Source: Paludibacteraceae bacterium
Lineage (GTDB): Bacteria > Bacteroidota > Bacteroidia > Bacteroidales > Paludibacteraceae
NCBI GenBank assembly: GCA_016937795.1
Contig: JAFGVV010000061.1
Span: 1 to 34,028 of the forward strand
Length of the DNA: 34,028 nt
Direction of reading: 5' to 3'
Each line of letters begins with the position of its first letter. The stretch's first letter is position 1. The position numbers and the translations under genes were made by a program. This document shows positions 25,886 to 33,767 of this stretch, one piece after another. The notes below the pieces were generated by a model. It searched no databases and had not been told where the DNA came from. It saw only the letters and a list, made by a program, of their open reading frames with translations.

Positions 25886-27250
25886 ATGGAAAAAAAAAAG
25901 AAATTCATTTTGCCGGAAAACGAATTGCCGACTAAATGGTATAATATTGTGGCAGACATGCCCAATAAGCCAATGCCCATGCTTCATCCGGGCACTCGTG
26001 AACCTATAAAAGCTGAGGATTTGTATCCACTTTTTGCTAAAGGACTTGCTGATCAGGAAGTGAATCAGACGGATGCATGGATTGAAATCCCCGAAGAAGT
26101 ACGCGAAAAACTAAAAATATACAGACCTACCCCGCTTGTACGTGCATATGGATTAGAAAAAGCATTGGACACACCGGCTCATATATATTTTAAAAACGAA
26201 AGTGTTAGTCCGGTGGGATCACACAAACTCAATTCAGCGCTTGCTCAGGCTTATTTTTGTAAAGAAGCCGGGGTAACAAATGTAACTACGGAAACAGGTG
26301 CCGGACAATGGGGCACAGCAATGGCATTTGCGTCCAAAGCATTCGGGCTCGAATTGGCTGTTTATATGGTAAAAATCAGTTACGAGCAGAAGCCATATCG
26401 TAGGTCGCTAATGCAGACCTGGGGTGCTCAGGTAGTAGCCTCACCAAGTATGTCAACAAAAGCAGGGCGAAAAATCATCACCGAAAACCCTAATTATCAG
26501 GGAAGTTTGGGGACTGCCATTTCAGAAGCCATTGAACTTGCAATGAGTACACCTAACTGCAAATACACATTAGGAAGTGTGCTAAACCACGTTTCGCTAC
26601 ACCAGACTGTAATTGGTCTCGAAGCGGAAAAACAAATGGAAATGGCAGGCGAATATCCCGATGTGGTGATTGGCTGTTTTGGTGGCGGATCAAATTTCTC
26701 CGGAATTTCGTTCCCATTTATGCGTCACAATATTAAGGATGGAAAGAAAACCCGTTTCGTGTCAGCCGAGCCCGCTTCATGTCCGAAACTTACACGCGGA
26801 GTTTTTCAGTACGATTTTGGTGATGAAGCTGGTTACACACCATTGATTCCAATGTACACTCTTGGCCATAATTTTGCACCTGCACATATCCATGCAGGAG
26901 GTTTACGCTATCATGGTGCCGGTACCATTGTAAGTCAACTTATGAAAGATGGCATGATGGAAGCTACTGACATCAATCAGCTCGATTCGTTTAAAGCTGG
27001 AGTACTTTTTGCACAAACTGAAGGTATTGTACCAGCACCCGAATCGGCACACGCTATTGCAGCAGCTATCAACGAAGCACTGATAGCCAAAGAAGAAGGA
27101 ACAAAGAGAACCATTCTATTCAATCTTTCAGGACACGGACTTGTAGATATGACCGCTTATGACCAATATCTGTCGGGCGACCTTGGCAATTACAGTCTGA
27201 CCGAAGAAGACATTGCAAAAAACATCGAAAAACTCGAAAAAATAATCTGA
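25886..27250 (+). CDS. TrpB2-type tryptophan synthase beta-like PLP enzyme
   Basis: 454 residues, longer than canonical TrpB (~395). PLP lysine Lys114 in GSHKLN, catalytic Glu136 in TETGAGQWG, and the phosphate-binding GGGSN (266-270). The N-terminal extension and the SYEQKPYRRSLMQTWGA region mark the TrpB2 (TIGR01415-type) subfamily, which condenses indole with serine and usually does not pair with TrpA. No trpA or other trp gene is next to it, so it may salvage indole. Single gene with its own promoter, leader hairpin and terminator. Confidence 0.93.
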   Translation: MEKKKKFILPENELPTKWYNIVADMPNKPMPMLHPGTREPIKAEDLYPLFAKGLADQEVNQTDAWIEIPEEVREKLKIYRPTPLVRAYGLEKALDTPAHIYFKNESVSPVGSHKLNSALAQAYFCKEAGVTNVTTETGAGQWGTAMAFASKAFGLELAVYMVKISYEQKPYRRSLMQTWGAQVVASPSMSTKAGRKIITENPNYQGSLGTAISEAIELAMSTPNCKYTLGSVLNHVSLHQTVIGLEAEKQMEMAGEYPDVVIGCFGGGSNFSGISFPFMRHNIKDGKKTRFVSAEPASCPKLTRGVFQYDFGDEAGYTPLIPMYTLGHNFAPAHIHAGGLRYHGAGTIVSQLMKDGMMEATDINQLDSFKAGVLFAQTEGIVPAPESAHAIAAAINEALIAKEEGTKRTILFNLSGHGLVDMTAYDQYLSGDLGNYSLTEEDIAKNIEKLEKII

Positions 27251-27270
27251 TAGTCGGCAAACCATCAGCT

Positions 27271-27312
27271 AAAAAGGGCTTTTCTTCAGCATTTGAAGAG
27301 AGCCCTTTTTTC
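27271..27312 (+). terminator. Terminator after trpB
   Basis: AAAAAGGGCT ... AGCCCTTTTTT. The apical stem CTTCA-GCATT-TGAAG shares the 14-mer TCTTCAGCATTTGA with the prs/uvrD terminator. Confidence 0.9.
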
Positions 27313-27365
27313 GTTATAGACTATAAAAAACACCGATTTTCAGCTAAAATATTTAGCCCTTCGTA

Positions 27366-27396
27366 TTTGTCAATCAAATAATTATTCGTATCTTTG
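27366..27396 (+). promoter_or_regulatory. Promoter of rpsF-rpsR-rplI
   Basis: TTTG (27366-27369), 19 bp, TATCTTTG (27389-27396). The -7 overlaps an upstream in-frame start (27394), which rules that start out. Confidence 0.75.
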
Positions 27397-27447
27397 CCCC
27401 GCTTTAATAAAATCAAGAATATAAATTTTAAAAAGTTAGTAAACAGT

Positions 27448-27798
27448 ATGTTAAATCATTATGAAGCCGTTTTCATTTTAACTCCCGTTTTGTCTGACGT
27501 TCAGATGAAGGAAGCGGTAGAAAAGTTCAAAGCCATTCTGACAGAGAATGGTGCGACAATTACCAATGAGGAGAACTGGGGTTTGCGCAAGCTCGCTTAC
27601 CCAATCCAGAAAAAATCCACTGGTTTTTATTCGTTACTTCAGTTCGATGCCGATCCTTCGGTTATTGCAACACTCGAAATTCAGTTCCGTCGTGACGAGC
27701 GCGTAATTCGTTTCCTTACCTTCCGTTTGGACAAATACGCATATGAGTACGCAGAAAAAAGAAAAAATGTAAAATCTAAAGAAGTAAAGGAGAACTAA
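27448..27798 (+). CDS. rpsF: 30S ribosomal protein S6
   Basis: 116 residues from the ATG at 27448. The open frame reaches 27394, but the first 18 codons overlap the promoter, and [17 protein letters not shown] is the standard S6 start. Features include [16 protein letters not shown] [13 protein letters not shown] and [13 protein letters not shown]. Binds 16S rRNA with S18. rpsR follows after 3 bases. Confidence 0.97.
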   Translation: MLNHYEAVFILTPVLSDVQMKEAVEKFKAILTENGATITNEENWGLRKLAYPIQKKSTGFYSLLQFDADPSVIATLEIQFRRDERVIRFLTFRLDKYAYEYAEKRKNVKSKEVKEN

Positions 27799-27801
27799 AT
27801 C

Positions 27802-28071
27802 ATGGCTGCAAATAACGGAGATATCAGATACCTCACCCCACCATCGGTTGATGTAAAAAAGAAAAAATACTGCCGTTTCAAAAAAAGCGGAATTAAATAC
27901 ATCGATTACAAAGATCCCGAATTTTTGAAAAAATTCCTCAACGAACAGGGAAAAATTCTTCCTCGTCGTCTTACCGGCACTTCGCTGAAATATCAGCGTA
28001 AAGTGGCACAGGCAGTTAAAAGAGCACGTCATATTGCGTTGCTTCCTTATGTAACCGATATGATGAAATAA
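27802..28071 (+). CDS. rpsR: 30S ribosomal protein S18
   Basis: 89 residues. Core [18 protein letters not shown] and the conserved [22 protein letters not shown] (residues about 53-74) are diagnostic. Pairs with S6 on the 30S platform. Only one Cys in the N-terminal region (KKYCRF), so it is of the C-minus (non-zinc) type. Second gene of rpsF-rpsR-rplI. Confidence 0.97.
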   Translation: MAANNGDIRYLTPPSVDVKKKKYCRFKKSGIKYIDYKDPEFLKKFLNEQGKILPRRLTGTSLKYQRKVAQAVKRARHIALLPYVTDMMK

Positions 28072-28076
28072 TAAAC

Positions 28077-28083
28077 AAGGAGG
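28077..28083 (+). promoter_or_regulatory. Strong Shine-Dalgarno of rplI
   Basis: AAGGAGG, 7 bases before the ATG at 28091. No other gene here has such a good match, in keeping with the weak use of SD sequences in Bacteroidota. Confidence 0.6.
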
Positions 28084-28090
28084 ATAAAGC

Positions 28091-28534
28091 ATGGAAATTA
28101 TATTGAAAGAAGACGTTATCAACCTTGGTTTCAAAGGCGATATCGTAAAAGTAAAAGATGGTTACGGACGTAACTTTCTCATCCCAACAAGAAAAGCTAT
28201 TTTGGCTACCACCTCAGCGAAAAAAATGTTGGCAGAAGATTTGAAACAACGTGCACACAAACTGGAACGTCTGAAAAACGAAGCAGCTGAACTGGCTGAA
28301 ATAGTAAAAGACATTACCCTTACAGTAGGTGCCAAAACAAGTACAACCGGAAAAATCTTTGGCGCTGTGGGTCCTATCCAGATTGCCGATGCATTCGAAA
28401 AAGCCGGTTTCTCAGTTGATCGTAAAGTAATTGTTCTCAAAGATGCAGTGAAAGAAATTGGCTCGTACAAAGCCACTCTTAAACTTCACAAAGAAGTAAC
28501 TGTAGAAGTTGCTTTCGAAGTGGTTGCTGAATAA
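28091..28534 (+). CDS. rplI: 50S ribosomal protein L9
   Basis: 147 residues. N-terminal rRNA-binding domain MEIILKEDVINLGFKGDIVKVKDGYGRNFLIP (residues 1-32, the L9 signature), a central helix to about 75, and the C-terminal domain with GKIFGAVGPIQIADAF. Binds domain V of 23S rRNA. Third gene of the S6-S18-L9 unit, preceded by the strong SD. Confidence 0.97.
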   Translation: MEIILKEDVINLGFKGDIVKVKDGYGRNFLIPTRKAILATTSAKKMLAEDLKQRAHKLERLKNEAAELAEIVKDITLTVGAKTSTTGKIFGAVGPIQIADAFEKAGFSVDRKVIVLKDAVKEIGSYKATLKLHKEVTVEVAFEVVAE

Positions 28535-28561
28535 CAATATACCGGTCAATTCAAAATCAAC

Positions 28562-28600
28562 AAAAACCGATGCGCTGATTAATAGTGTATCGGTTTTTTT
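28562..28600 (+). terminator. Terminator after rplI
   Basis: AAAAACCGAT / ATCGGTTTTTTT with a 17-base loop, 27 bases past the stop. Confidence 0.88.
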
Positions 28601-28621
28601 ATGTTTTGACAAATAAATTAT

Positions 28622-28664
28622 AAAGGCTTGCAGGTATCTGACGATACTTCGCAGGCCTTTTTTT
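28622..28664 (+). terminator. Second terminator-like hairpin downstream of rplI
   Basis: AAAGGC ... GGTATC-TGAC-GATAC ... GCCTTTTTTT, a long interrupted stem with a T-run. It lies 21 bases after the first terminator and may act as a backup, or mark the end of another, unseen transcript. Confidence 0.7.
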
Positions 28665-28699
28665 ATACTGAAAAAAAACGTGGTTTTACTGAAAAAGCA

Positions 28700-28729
28700 T
28701 TGTTTTATAACAGAAGTATTCTACATTTG
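28700..28729 (+). promoter_or_regulatory. Promoter of the LytS/LytTR pair
   Basis: TTG (28700-28702), 19 bp, TACATTTG (28722-28729), 26 bases before the start codon. Confidence 0.7.
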
Positions 28730-28755
28730 TTATTCGGAAAAAAGTTATTAAACAT

Positions 28756-29895
28756 ATGAAAAATCATAAAAAACAAAGTGCTCTCATAAATATTGAGTTC
28801 GTAATTGCTTTCGGATACATTATTATTTGGTTAGTGATTTACGCCCTTTCGTATTTTAAACTCCGGGCATATAATGAAATACTATGGGAAAAAGTATTGT
28901 CTGAATGGATTCTGACCACAGCACTAATGATTTTATTCTTTCTGAATGCATATCTTTTTGTTCCGCAACTCATTTTTTCAAAGAAATATATAAGTTATAT
29001 TATCCTGACATTAACTATCACAACAAGCATCATAGGCTCAGCGGTATGGTTACAACAGGATTTTAAAACACGTAACCCTTCGCAAATGCCCCCAATGGAA
29101 ATTGGCCCTGGCCAACCTCCTATGGAACTGAGTCAATCGATGCCGGCACCAATGGGCTACAAGTCAGCCGATCAAAGCATTCCCAAATCGCCTCTACTTA
29201 TATTTATCGATTACTTAATAATTGGCCTATTGGTTGTGGCAGCAGGAAGCACATTACGGATTTTGACCCGCTGGCTCAAAGAAGAAGAACGCCGCAAAGA
29301 CATTGAAAAAATTCAATTGCGCACTGAACTCGAATTGCTACGTCATCAGGTAAACCCGCACTTTTTAATGAATACGCTTAACAATATTCATGCATTAGTT
29401 GACATAGATATTGAAAAATCGAAAGATGCGATTATCAGATTATCAACACTAATGCGATACTTGCTTTACGACAGTTCGAAAGGCAAAACAAGTCTGCTGA
29501 AAGAACTCGATTTTATTGATAGTTACATCATGCTAATGCAGTTACGTTATTCCGAAAAAGTAGAAATACGTACCGAGATTCAGGAGAACTTACCTGACAC
29601 TCAAATTCCATCAATGCTTTTTATTTCATTTATTGAGAATGCGTTCAAACATGGTGTTAGTTACAGGCAAAATTCGTTTGTGCATTTCAGAATGAAAAAG
29701 GTTGGCAACTCGTTACTTTGTACTGTGCGAAACAGCAAACACGAAAAGCCTGCAAAAGAAAAAAATCCATACTCAGGCATAGGTATGAATAATGTAAAAA
29801 GAAGTCTGGAACTACTATATCAAAACAACTACACACTTAACATTAACGAAACCAATACAACATTTGAAGTAACATTGAGTATTCCAATCGGATAA
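28756..29895 (+). CDS. Sensor histidine kinase, LytS/YehU (His_kinase) family
   Basis: 379 residues. Membrane helices at about 12-33, 50-70, 78-99 and 146-168. Between helices 3 and 4 an extracytoplasmic loop (100-145) is rich in Met and Pro (QMPPMEIGPGQPPMEL, SMPAPMGY). The kinase part has the phospho-acceptor His197 in HQVNPHFLMNTLNN, the N-box FIENAFKHGV and the G-box GIGMNNVKRSLELL. There is no separate dimerisation domain, as normal for this family. The signal is unknown. The partner response regulator begins 15 bases after the stop. Confidence 0.95.
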   Translation: MKNHKKQSALINIEFVIAFGYIIIWLVIYALSYFKLRAYNEILWEKVLSEWILTTALMILFFLNAYLFVPQLIFSKKYISYIILTLTITTSIIGSAVWLQQDFKTRNPSQMPPMEIGPGQPPMELSQSMPAPMGYKSADQSIPKSPLLIFIDYLIIGLLVVAAGSTLRILTRWLKEEERRKDIEKIQLRTELELLRHQVNPHFLMNTLNNIHALVDIDIEKSKDAIIRLSTLMRYLLYDSSKGKTSLLKELDFIDSYIMLMQLRYSEKVEIRTEIQENLPDTQIPSMLFISFIENAFKHGVSYRQNSFVHFRMKKVGNSLLCTVRNSKHEKPAKEKNPYSGIGMNNVKRSLELLYQNNYTLNINETNTTFEVTLSIPIG

Positions 29896-29910
29896 ACAAA
29901 CACAAACGAC

Positions 29911-30627
29911 ATGAAAATAAAATGCGTAGCTATTGACGATGAGCCATTGGCAATCAAACAAATAAGTTCATACATCGAAAAGACACCATTCCTAGAACAA
30001 GTAGCTTTGTGTCAGAGCGCCTTTGAGGCTTTGGAATTATTAGAAGAAAAGGAGGTGGATTTACTCTTCGTGGATATTAATATGCCCGATCTGAATGGGC
30101 TCGATTTTGTGAAATCGCTCAATAAACGCCCTCAGATAATATTCACTACTGCCTATAGCGAATATGCCATCGAAGGTTTTCAGGTTGATGCCATTGATTA
30201 TTTGCTAAAACCTATTGCCTACACTTCGTTTCTGAAAGCTGTAAACAAAGCCCGTATGTGGTTCGAGATAAAACTACAAAAAACATTGGTTGATAACGAG
30301 TTAAACAAAGAGTTGTTCGTAAAATCGGAACATAAAATTGTGAGGATTGTATTGTCCGATATTTTGTATATCGAAAGTGCAAACGAATATATCAGGATTC
30401 ATCTTGATAATAATGAAGTAATTACCACACTCATGCGATTAAAAAATATCGAAGAGCAACTTTCAAACACTCATTTTATGCGGGTACACCGTTCGTTTAT
30501 TGTAGCGCTCGACAAAATTAAAGAGATTGAACGAAATCGTATAATTATGGGACACAAGATTGTGATTCCGGTAGGCGATCAGTACCGCGACGTATTTCAG
30601 GAATATATGGATAAGAAAATGCAATAG
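29911..30627 (+). CDS. Response regulator, receiver plus LytTR DNA-binding domain
   Basis: 238 residues. Receiver domain (1-115) with acidic pair Asp9/Asp10, phospho-acceptor Asp55 in FVDINMP, switch Thr79/Thr80 and Lys100. LytTR domain from about 137 (VRIVLSDILYIESANEYIRIH ... THFMRVHRSFIVALDKI). It works with the kinase just upstream. LytTR regulators bind direct repeats upstream of target promoters; targets often lie next door, so the BspA-like gene 248 bases downstream is the first candidate. Confidence 0.96.
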   Translation: MKIKCVAIDDEPLAIKQISSYIEKTPFLEQVALCQSAFEALELLEEKEVDLLFVDINMPDLNGLDFVKSLNKRPQIIFTTAYSEYAIEGFQVDAIDYLLKPIAYTSFLKAVNKARMWFEIKLQKTLVDNELNKELFVKSEHKIVRIVLSDILYIESANEYIRIHLDNNEVITTLMRLKNIEEQLSNTHFMRVHRSFIVALDKIKEIERNRIIMGHKIVIPVGDQYRDVFQEYMDKKMQ

Positions 30628-30687
30628 AGATATTAGTTAGTTGATTTTCAATATGAAGACGTCTTGACTTTTTTGGACACATTAGTA

Positions 30688-30765
30688 ACACATAGTTTTT
30701 TAGTTCAAAATTAATTTTTCGACCACAGTAGCTAAAAATATCGAAGATATTTTTGAACTATGTGT
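30688..30765. repeat. Interrupted inverted repeat between the response regulator and BspA-like gene
   Basis: The right arm TTTTGAACTATGTGT (30751-30765) is complementary to ACACATAG (30688-30695) plus TTCAAAA (30704-30710), with 8 extra bases, TTTTTTAG, in the left arm. Inside it a second hairpin, AAAAATATC-GAA-GATATTTTT (30734-30754), is perfect and overlaps the right arm, so the two structures exclude each other. The region could be a terminator, a regulator-binding site or a small RNA. Confidence 0.55.
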
Positions 30766-30874
30766 ACTTTTTTCTTAAATAATTTAACTATTAACTCACT
30801 TCGTGTCGTTGACCGTTGGTTGTGCTCTATGTGACAAAAGTCGAGATAACTTCAATATAATACAAGAAAAAATC

Positions 30875-32953
30875 ATGAAACGAATTTTATTATTATTTAG
30901 CGCGATGCTAATAGCATTGAGCATGTGGGGACAATTATCAAAGACAGTAAATGTAACAACATCAGGAGAACTTAAAAATCTGATTTCTGTGTCCGAAGCC
31001 AATGCAATCACCACACTTGTGTTGTCGGGAAATGTGGATGCAAGGGATTTTGCCTTTTTGCGCGACAAGCTAAAAATTGTTGCAGATATTGACATGACCT
31101 CCACCACAATAAAAGCCTATAGTGGTTCTGAGGGTACAAACAGTGGAATAAACACTTCGTATCCGGCCAACGAAATTCCGCAATATGCTTTTCACAACCC
31201 ACTTCTGAAAACCTATAAATCGAGTCTTACAAGTTTCAAATTTCCGGCAAATACTACCAGCATTGGTTATCTGGCATTTTATTATAGCTGGAATCTCTCG
31301 GGTTCTGTTTATCTGCCTGCCAGTTTAACAAACATAACTGACTACTCCTTTTATGGTTGCGCATCGATTACAGCATTTACAACTCCAAACTCCAATAGAC
31401 GTTATTCAACGCTTAACGGAGTCATTCTGAGCAAAGCACAGGACACATTATTTGTGTGCCCACCAGCCAAAGCAGGAGCATACAGCATTCCAACCACAGT
31501 AAAACACATCGGTCCATCGGCATTCGAAAACACCTATGCGCTCACATCCATTTCGTTACCTGCATCTTTGGAGTCGATAGGCAGTTATGCGTTTTGCTAC
31601 AGTGCTGGGATTAGCGGGAGTTTGTCACTACCAGCAAGTCTCAAAAAAATGGAAGATGGAGCGTTTTATGGATGTTGGAATTTGACGGGCACCGTGTTCA
31701 TCCCTGCAACACTTACCGAAATGGGGGAATATTGTTTTTTGGAAAGCAATAATATACAATCGTTTAACGTAAACAGTTTAAATCCGTCCTACAGTTCATT
31801 CAACGATGCATTTTATAGTAAAAACAGAGATTCGCTGTTTATTTGTCCGGGAGGAAAAACAGGAGCATTCGAAATACCTGCTTCGGTAAAACTAATTGGC
31901 AGTCACGCTTTTTACAAATGCAACAAAATTGGCACTACAATTAGCATTCCTGCAACAGTAGATTATATCGGATATTACGCCTTTTATGGCTGTACACTGA
32001 TAAGCAATTTTTCGGTGAATAGCACGAATCAGTATTTTAAAAGTGAAAACGGATTACTTTTTTCCAAATCGGGTGACCGGCTTATCAGCTGTCCGGCTTC
32101 AAAATCGGGAGCATATCAGATTCCAGCCACAGTCAAATCGGTCGATCCTGCCGCAATGGCATTTTGCAACAAATTAACCGGCACACTCTCAATCCCGGCA
32201 GCCACAGAAGCAATTGGCGATTTTGCATTTTATGGCTGCGATTTAATTGAATCATTTGCAGTAGAAGCAGGAAACACAAGATATTCGTCGCGCGATGGCA
32301 TTGTATTTAACAATGCAGGCGACAGTTTACTGATTAGCCCGCTGAGCAAGTCGGGTATCTACAACATTCCATATGGAGTAAAACACATTGGCGTATCAGC
32401 TTTCGATGGCTGCACAAAACTCACCGAAATAAACCTGCCTTCAACGGTTGAATCAATTGGAAATTACGCATTTGAGTACTGCAGCGGACTCACAGCATTC
32501 GAAATACCACAAAACACACTAAATATCGGAGCTGGAGCCTTCTATAGTTGTAGCAATTTACAGGAACTATCTATTGCAAATACACTTCCACCGATTGTTG
32601 ACTATTATACTTTCGACCTTATCAATAAATCTGTGTGTGAACTACTTGTACCATCGGGTACAGCAGCGAATTACCGAATTGCACCTTATTGGGGAGAATT
32701 CAGCACTATTCAGGAAAAGGTATTTATAAATGGACTGAAAGCAAATATCAATAACCGTATTACTATCGCCAGAGGAAACAACAATATAATTATTAAAGGA
32801 TTAATTGCATCCGACATAATTGAAATATATAATATTCAAGGAAATTTAGTTTTAAAATCAAAAGCTAATGAAGAAACTATGATTTTCAACCTCAAAGGAG
32901 CCTCTGTCTATTTGATCCGAGTTGATGGACATGTTTCCAAAGTAGTTTTGTAA
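30875..32953 (+). CDS. BspA-like leucine-rich-repeat surface protein with a T9SS type A sorting domain
   Basis: 692 residues from the ATG at 30875. The upstream open frame (from 30803) lacks a signal sequence, while MKRILLLFSAMLIALSMWGQ is one. Residues ~75-590 are LRR_5 repeats with the pattern IPATVxxIGxyAFYGCxxL. Four larger units repeat the wording NxxYSxxNGxxxSKxxDxLxxCPxxKxGAYxIP. The last ~70 residues (KGLIASDIIEIYNIQGNLVLKS ... YLIRVDGHVSKVVL) form a Por-type C-terminal sorting domain, so the protein should be exported by T9SS and held at the surface. BspA-like proteins bind host or matrix proteins in oral species, but many are environmental; the ligand here is unknown. Confidence 0.9.
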   Translation: MKRILLLFSAMLIALSMWGQLSKTVNVTTSGELKNLISVSEANAITTLVLSGNVDARDFAFLRDKLKIVADIDMTSTTIKAYSGSEGTNSGINTSYPANEIPQYAFHNPLLKTYKSSLTSFKFPANTTSIGYLAFYYSWNLSGSVYLPASLTNITDYSFYGCASITAFTTPNSNRRYSTLNGVILSKAQDTLFVCPPAKAGAYSIPTTVKHIGPSAFENTYALTSISLPASLESIGSYAFCYSAGISGSLSLPASLKKMEDGAFYGCWNLTGTVFIPATLTEMGEYCFLESNNIQSFNVNSLNPSYSSFNDAFYSKNRDSLFICPGGKTGAFEIPASVKLIGSHAFYKCNKIGTTISIPATVDYIGYYAFYGCTLISNFSVNSTNQYFKSENGLLFSKSGDRLISCPASKSGAYQIPATVKSVDPAAMAFCNKLTGTLSIPAATEAIGDFAFYGCDLIESFAVEAGNTRYSSRDGIVFNNAGDSLLISPLSKSGIYNIPYGVKHIGVSAFDGCTKLTEINLPSTVESIGNYAFEYCSGLTAFEIPQNTLNIGAGAFYSCSNLQELSIANTLPPIVDYYTFDLINKSVCELLVPSGTAANYRIAPYWGEFSTIQEKVFINGLKANINNRITIARGNNNIIIKGLIASDIIEIYNIQGNLVLKSKANEETMIFNLKGASVYLIRVDGHVSKVVL

Positions 32954-33106
32954 TTGCCGTTCATTGATAATCTGAACATAATATACGTATTTACTTATAT
33001 TTCATAGCTGTTTACTGAATTCATTTTGAATAGTTTAATACTCAATGTAATTTTGAGTCATTATTCAAACAAACAATTTTACAAGAAAAAATTAAAAAAC
33101 AGCATT

Positions 33107-33763
33107 ATGAAAACACTTAAATTATTATCGATGTCGCTATTATTTTCGTTCAACCTTATTTCGTGTGAACAAAGCGATTTGTTCGTAAACGAATTGGAAG
33201 TATCAACTTCGAACGAAACCTACGAAAGCATTGCTTTTGAAGCAATAGAATTTACAAGCAACCCTGACTCACTGCTGAGTAACGAAGAAATGGGTTTGTA
33301 TTTAATGCGTGAAGAAGAAAAAATGGCTATGGACATTTATGCTTATTTCTACGAAAAATACCAGATTCCAATTTTCAACAACATTGCAAAAAGCGAAAGC
33401 AAACATACAAGTGCAGTGCTACGACTTGTTAATTATTTCGGATTGAAAGATCCTGCATTAGAACCTACAGCTGAGTATTCGAACGAAGAAATCCAGCATC
33501 TATATACAAAGCTAACTTCCGAAGCTAATACGATTGAGGAAGCACTCTCAACAGGAGCATTTATCGAGGAGTACGATATCGCCGATTTGAAAAAACTAAT
33601 CGCTGAAACTCAAAATGCTGACATAAAATTAGTGTATGCAAATCTGCTTAGAGGTTCCGAAAATCATATCAAAGCCTTTGCCAAACAACTAAAATTCAGA
33701 GGCATTGAATATGTACCACAAATTCTTTCTCAGGAAGAATATAATTCAATTATAAATGAATAA
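33107..33763 (+). CDS. DUF2202 ferritin-like lipoprotein
   Basis: 218 residues from the ATG at 33107. Lipoprotein signal MKTLKLLSMSLLFSFNLISC, Cys20. DUF2202 core from about 56: LSNEEMGLYLMREEEKMAMDIYAYF, ESKH (97-100, ExxH), EEALSTGAFIEEYDIADLKKL, and RGSENHIKAFAKQL (183-196). Four long helices with these Glu/His positions suggest a ferritin-like bundle that could hold two metal ions. In the last helix the spacing is E-N-H, not ExxH, so a classical di-iron site is uncertain. Function unknown; I would guess metal binding or stress-related redox work at the envelope. It may have its own weak promoter near 32997 (TATATTTC). Confidence 0.82.
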   Translation: MKTLKLLSMSLLFSFNLISCEQSDLFVNELEVSTSNETYESIAFEAIEFTSNPDSLLSNEEMGLYLMREEEKMAMDIYAYFYEKYQIPIFNNIAKSESKHTSAVLRLVNYFGLKDPALEPTAEYSNEEIQHLYTKLTSEANTIEEALSTGAFIEEYDIADLKKLIAETQNADIKLVYANLLRGSENHIKAFAKQLKFRGIEYVPQILSQEEYNSIINE

Positions 33764-33767
33764 AAAG

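Noticed and set aside
27397..27447. S6:S18 autoregulatory leader before rpsF
   Set aside because: The known motif needs a CACCG loop in the leader; the short 5' UTR here has none. A CACCG at about 27331 is upstream of the promoter.
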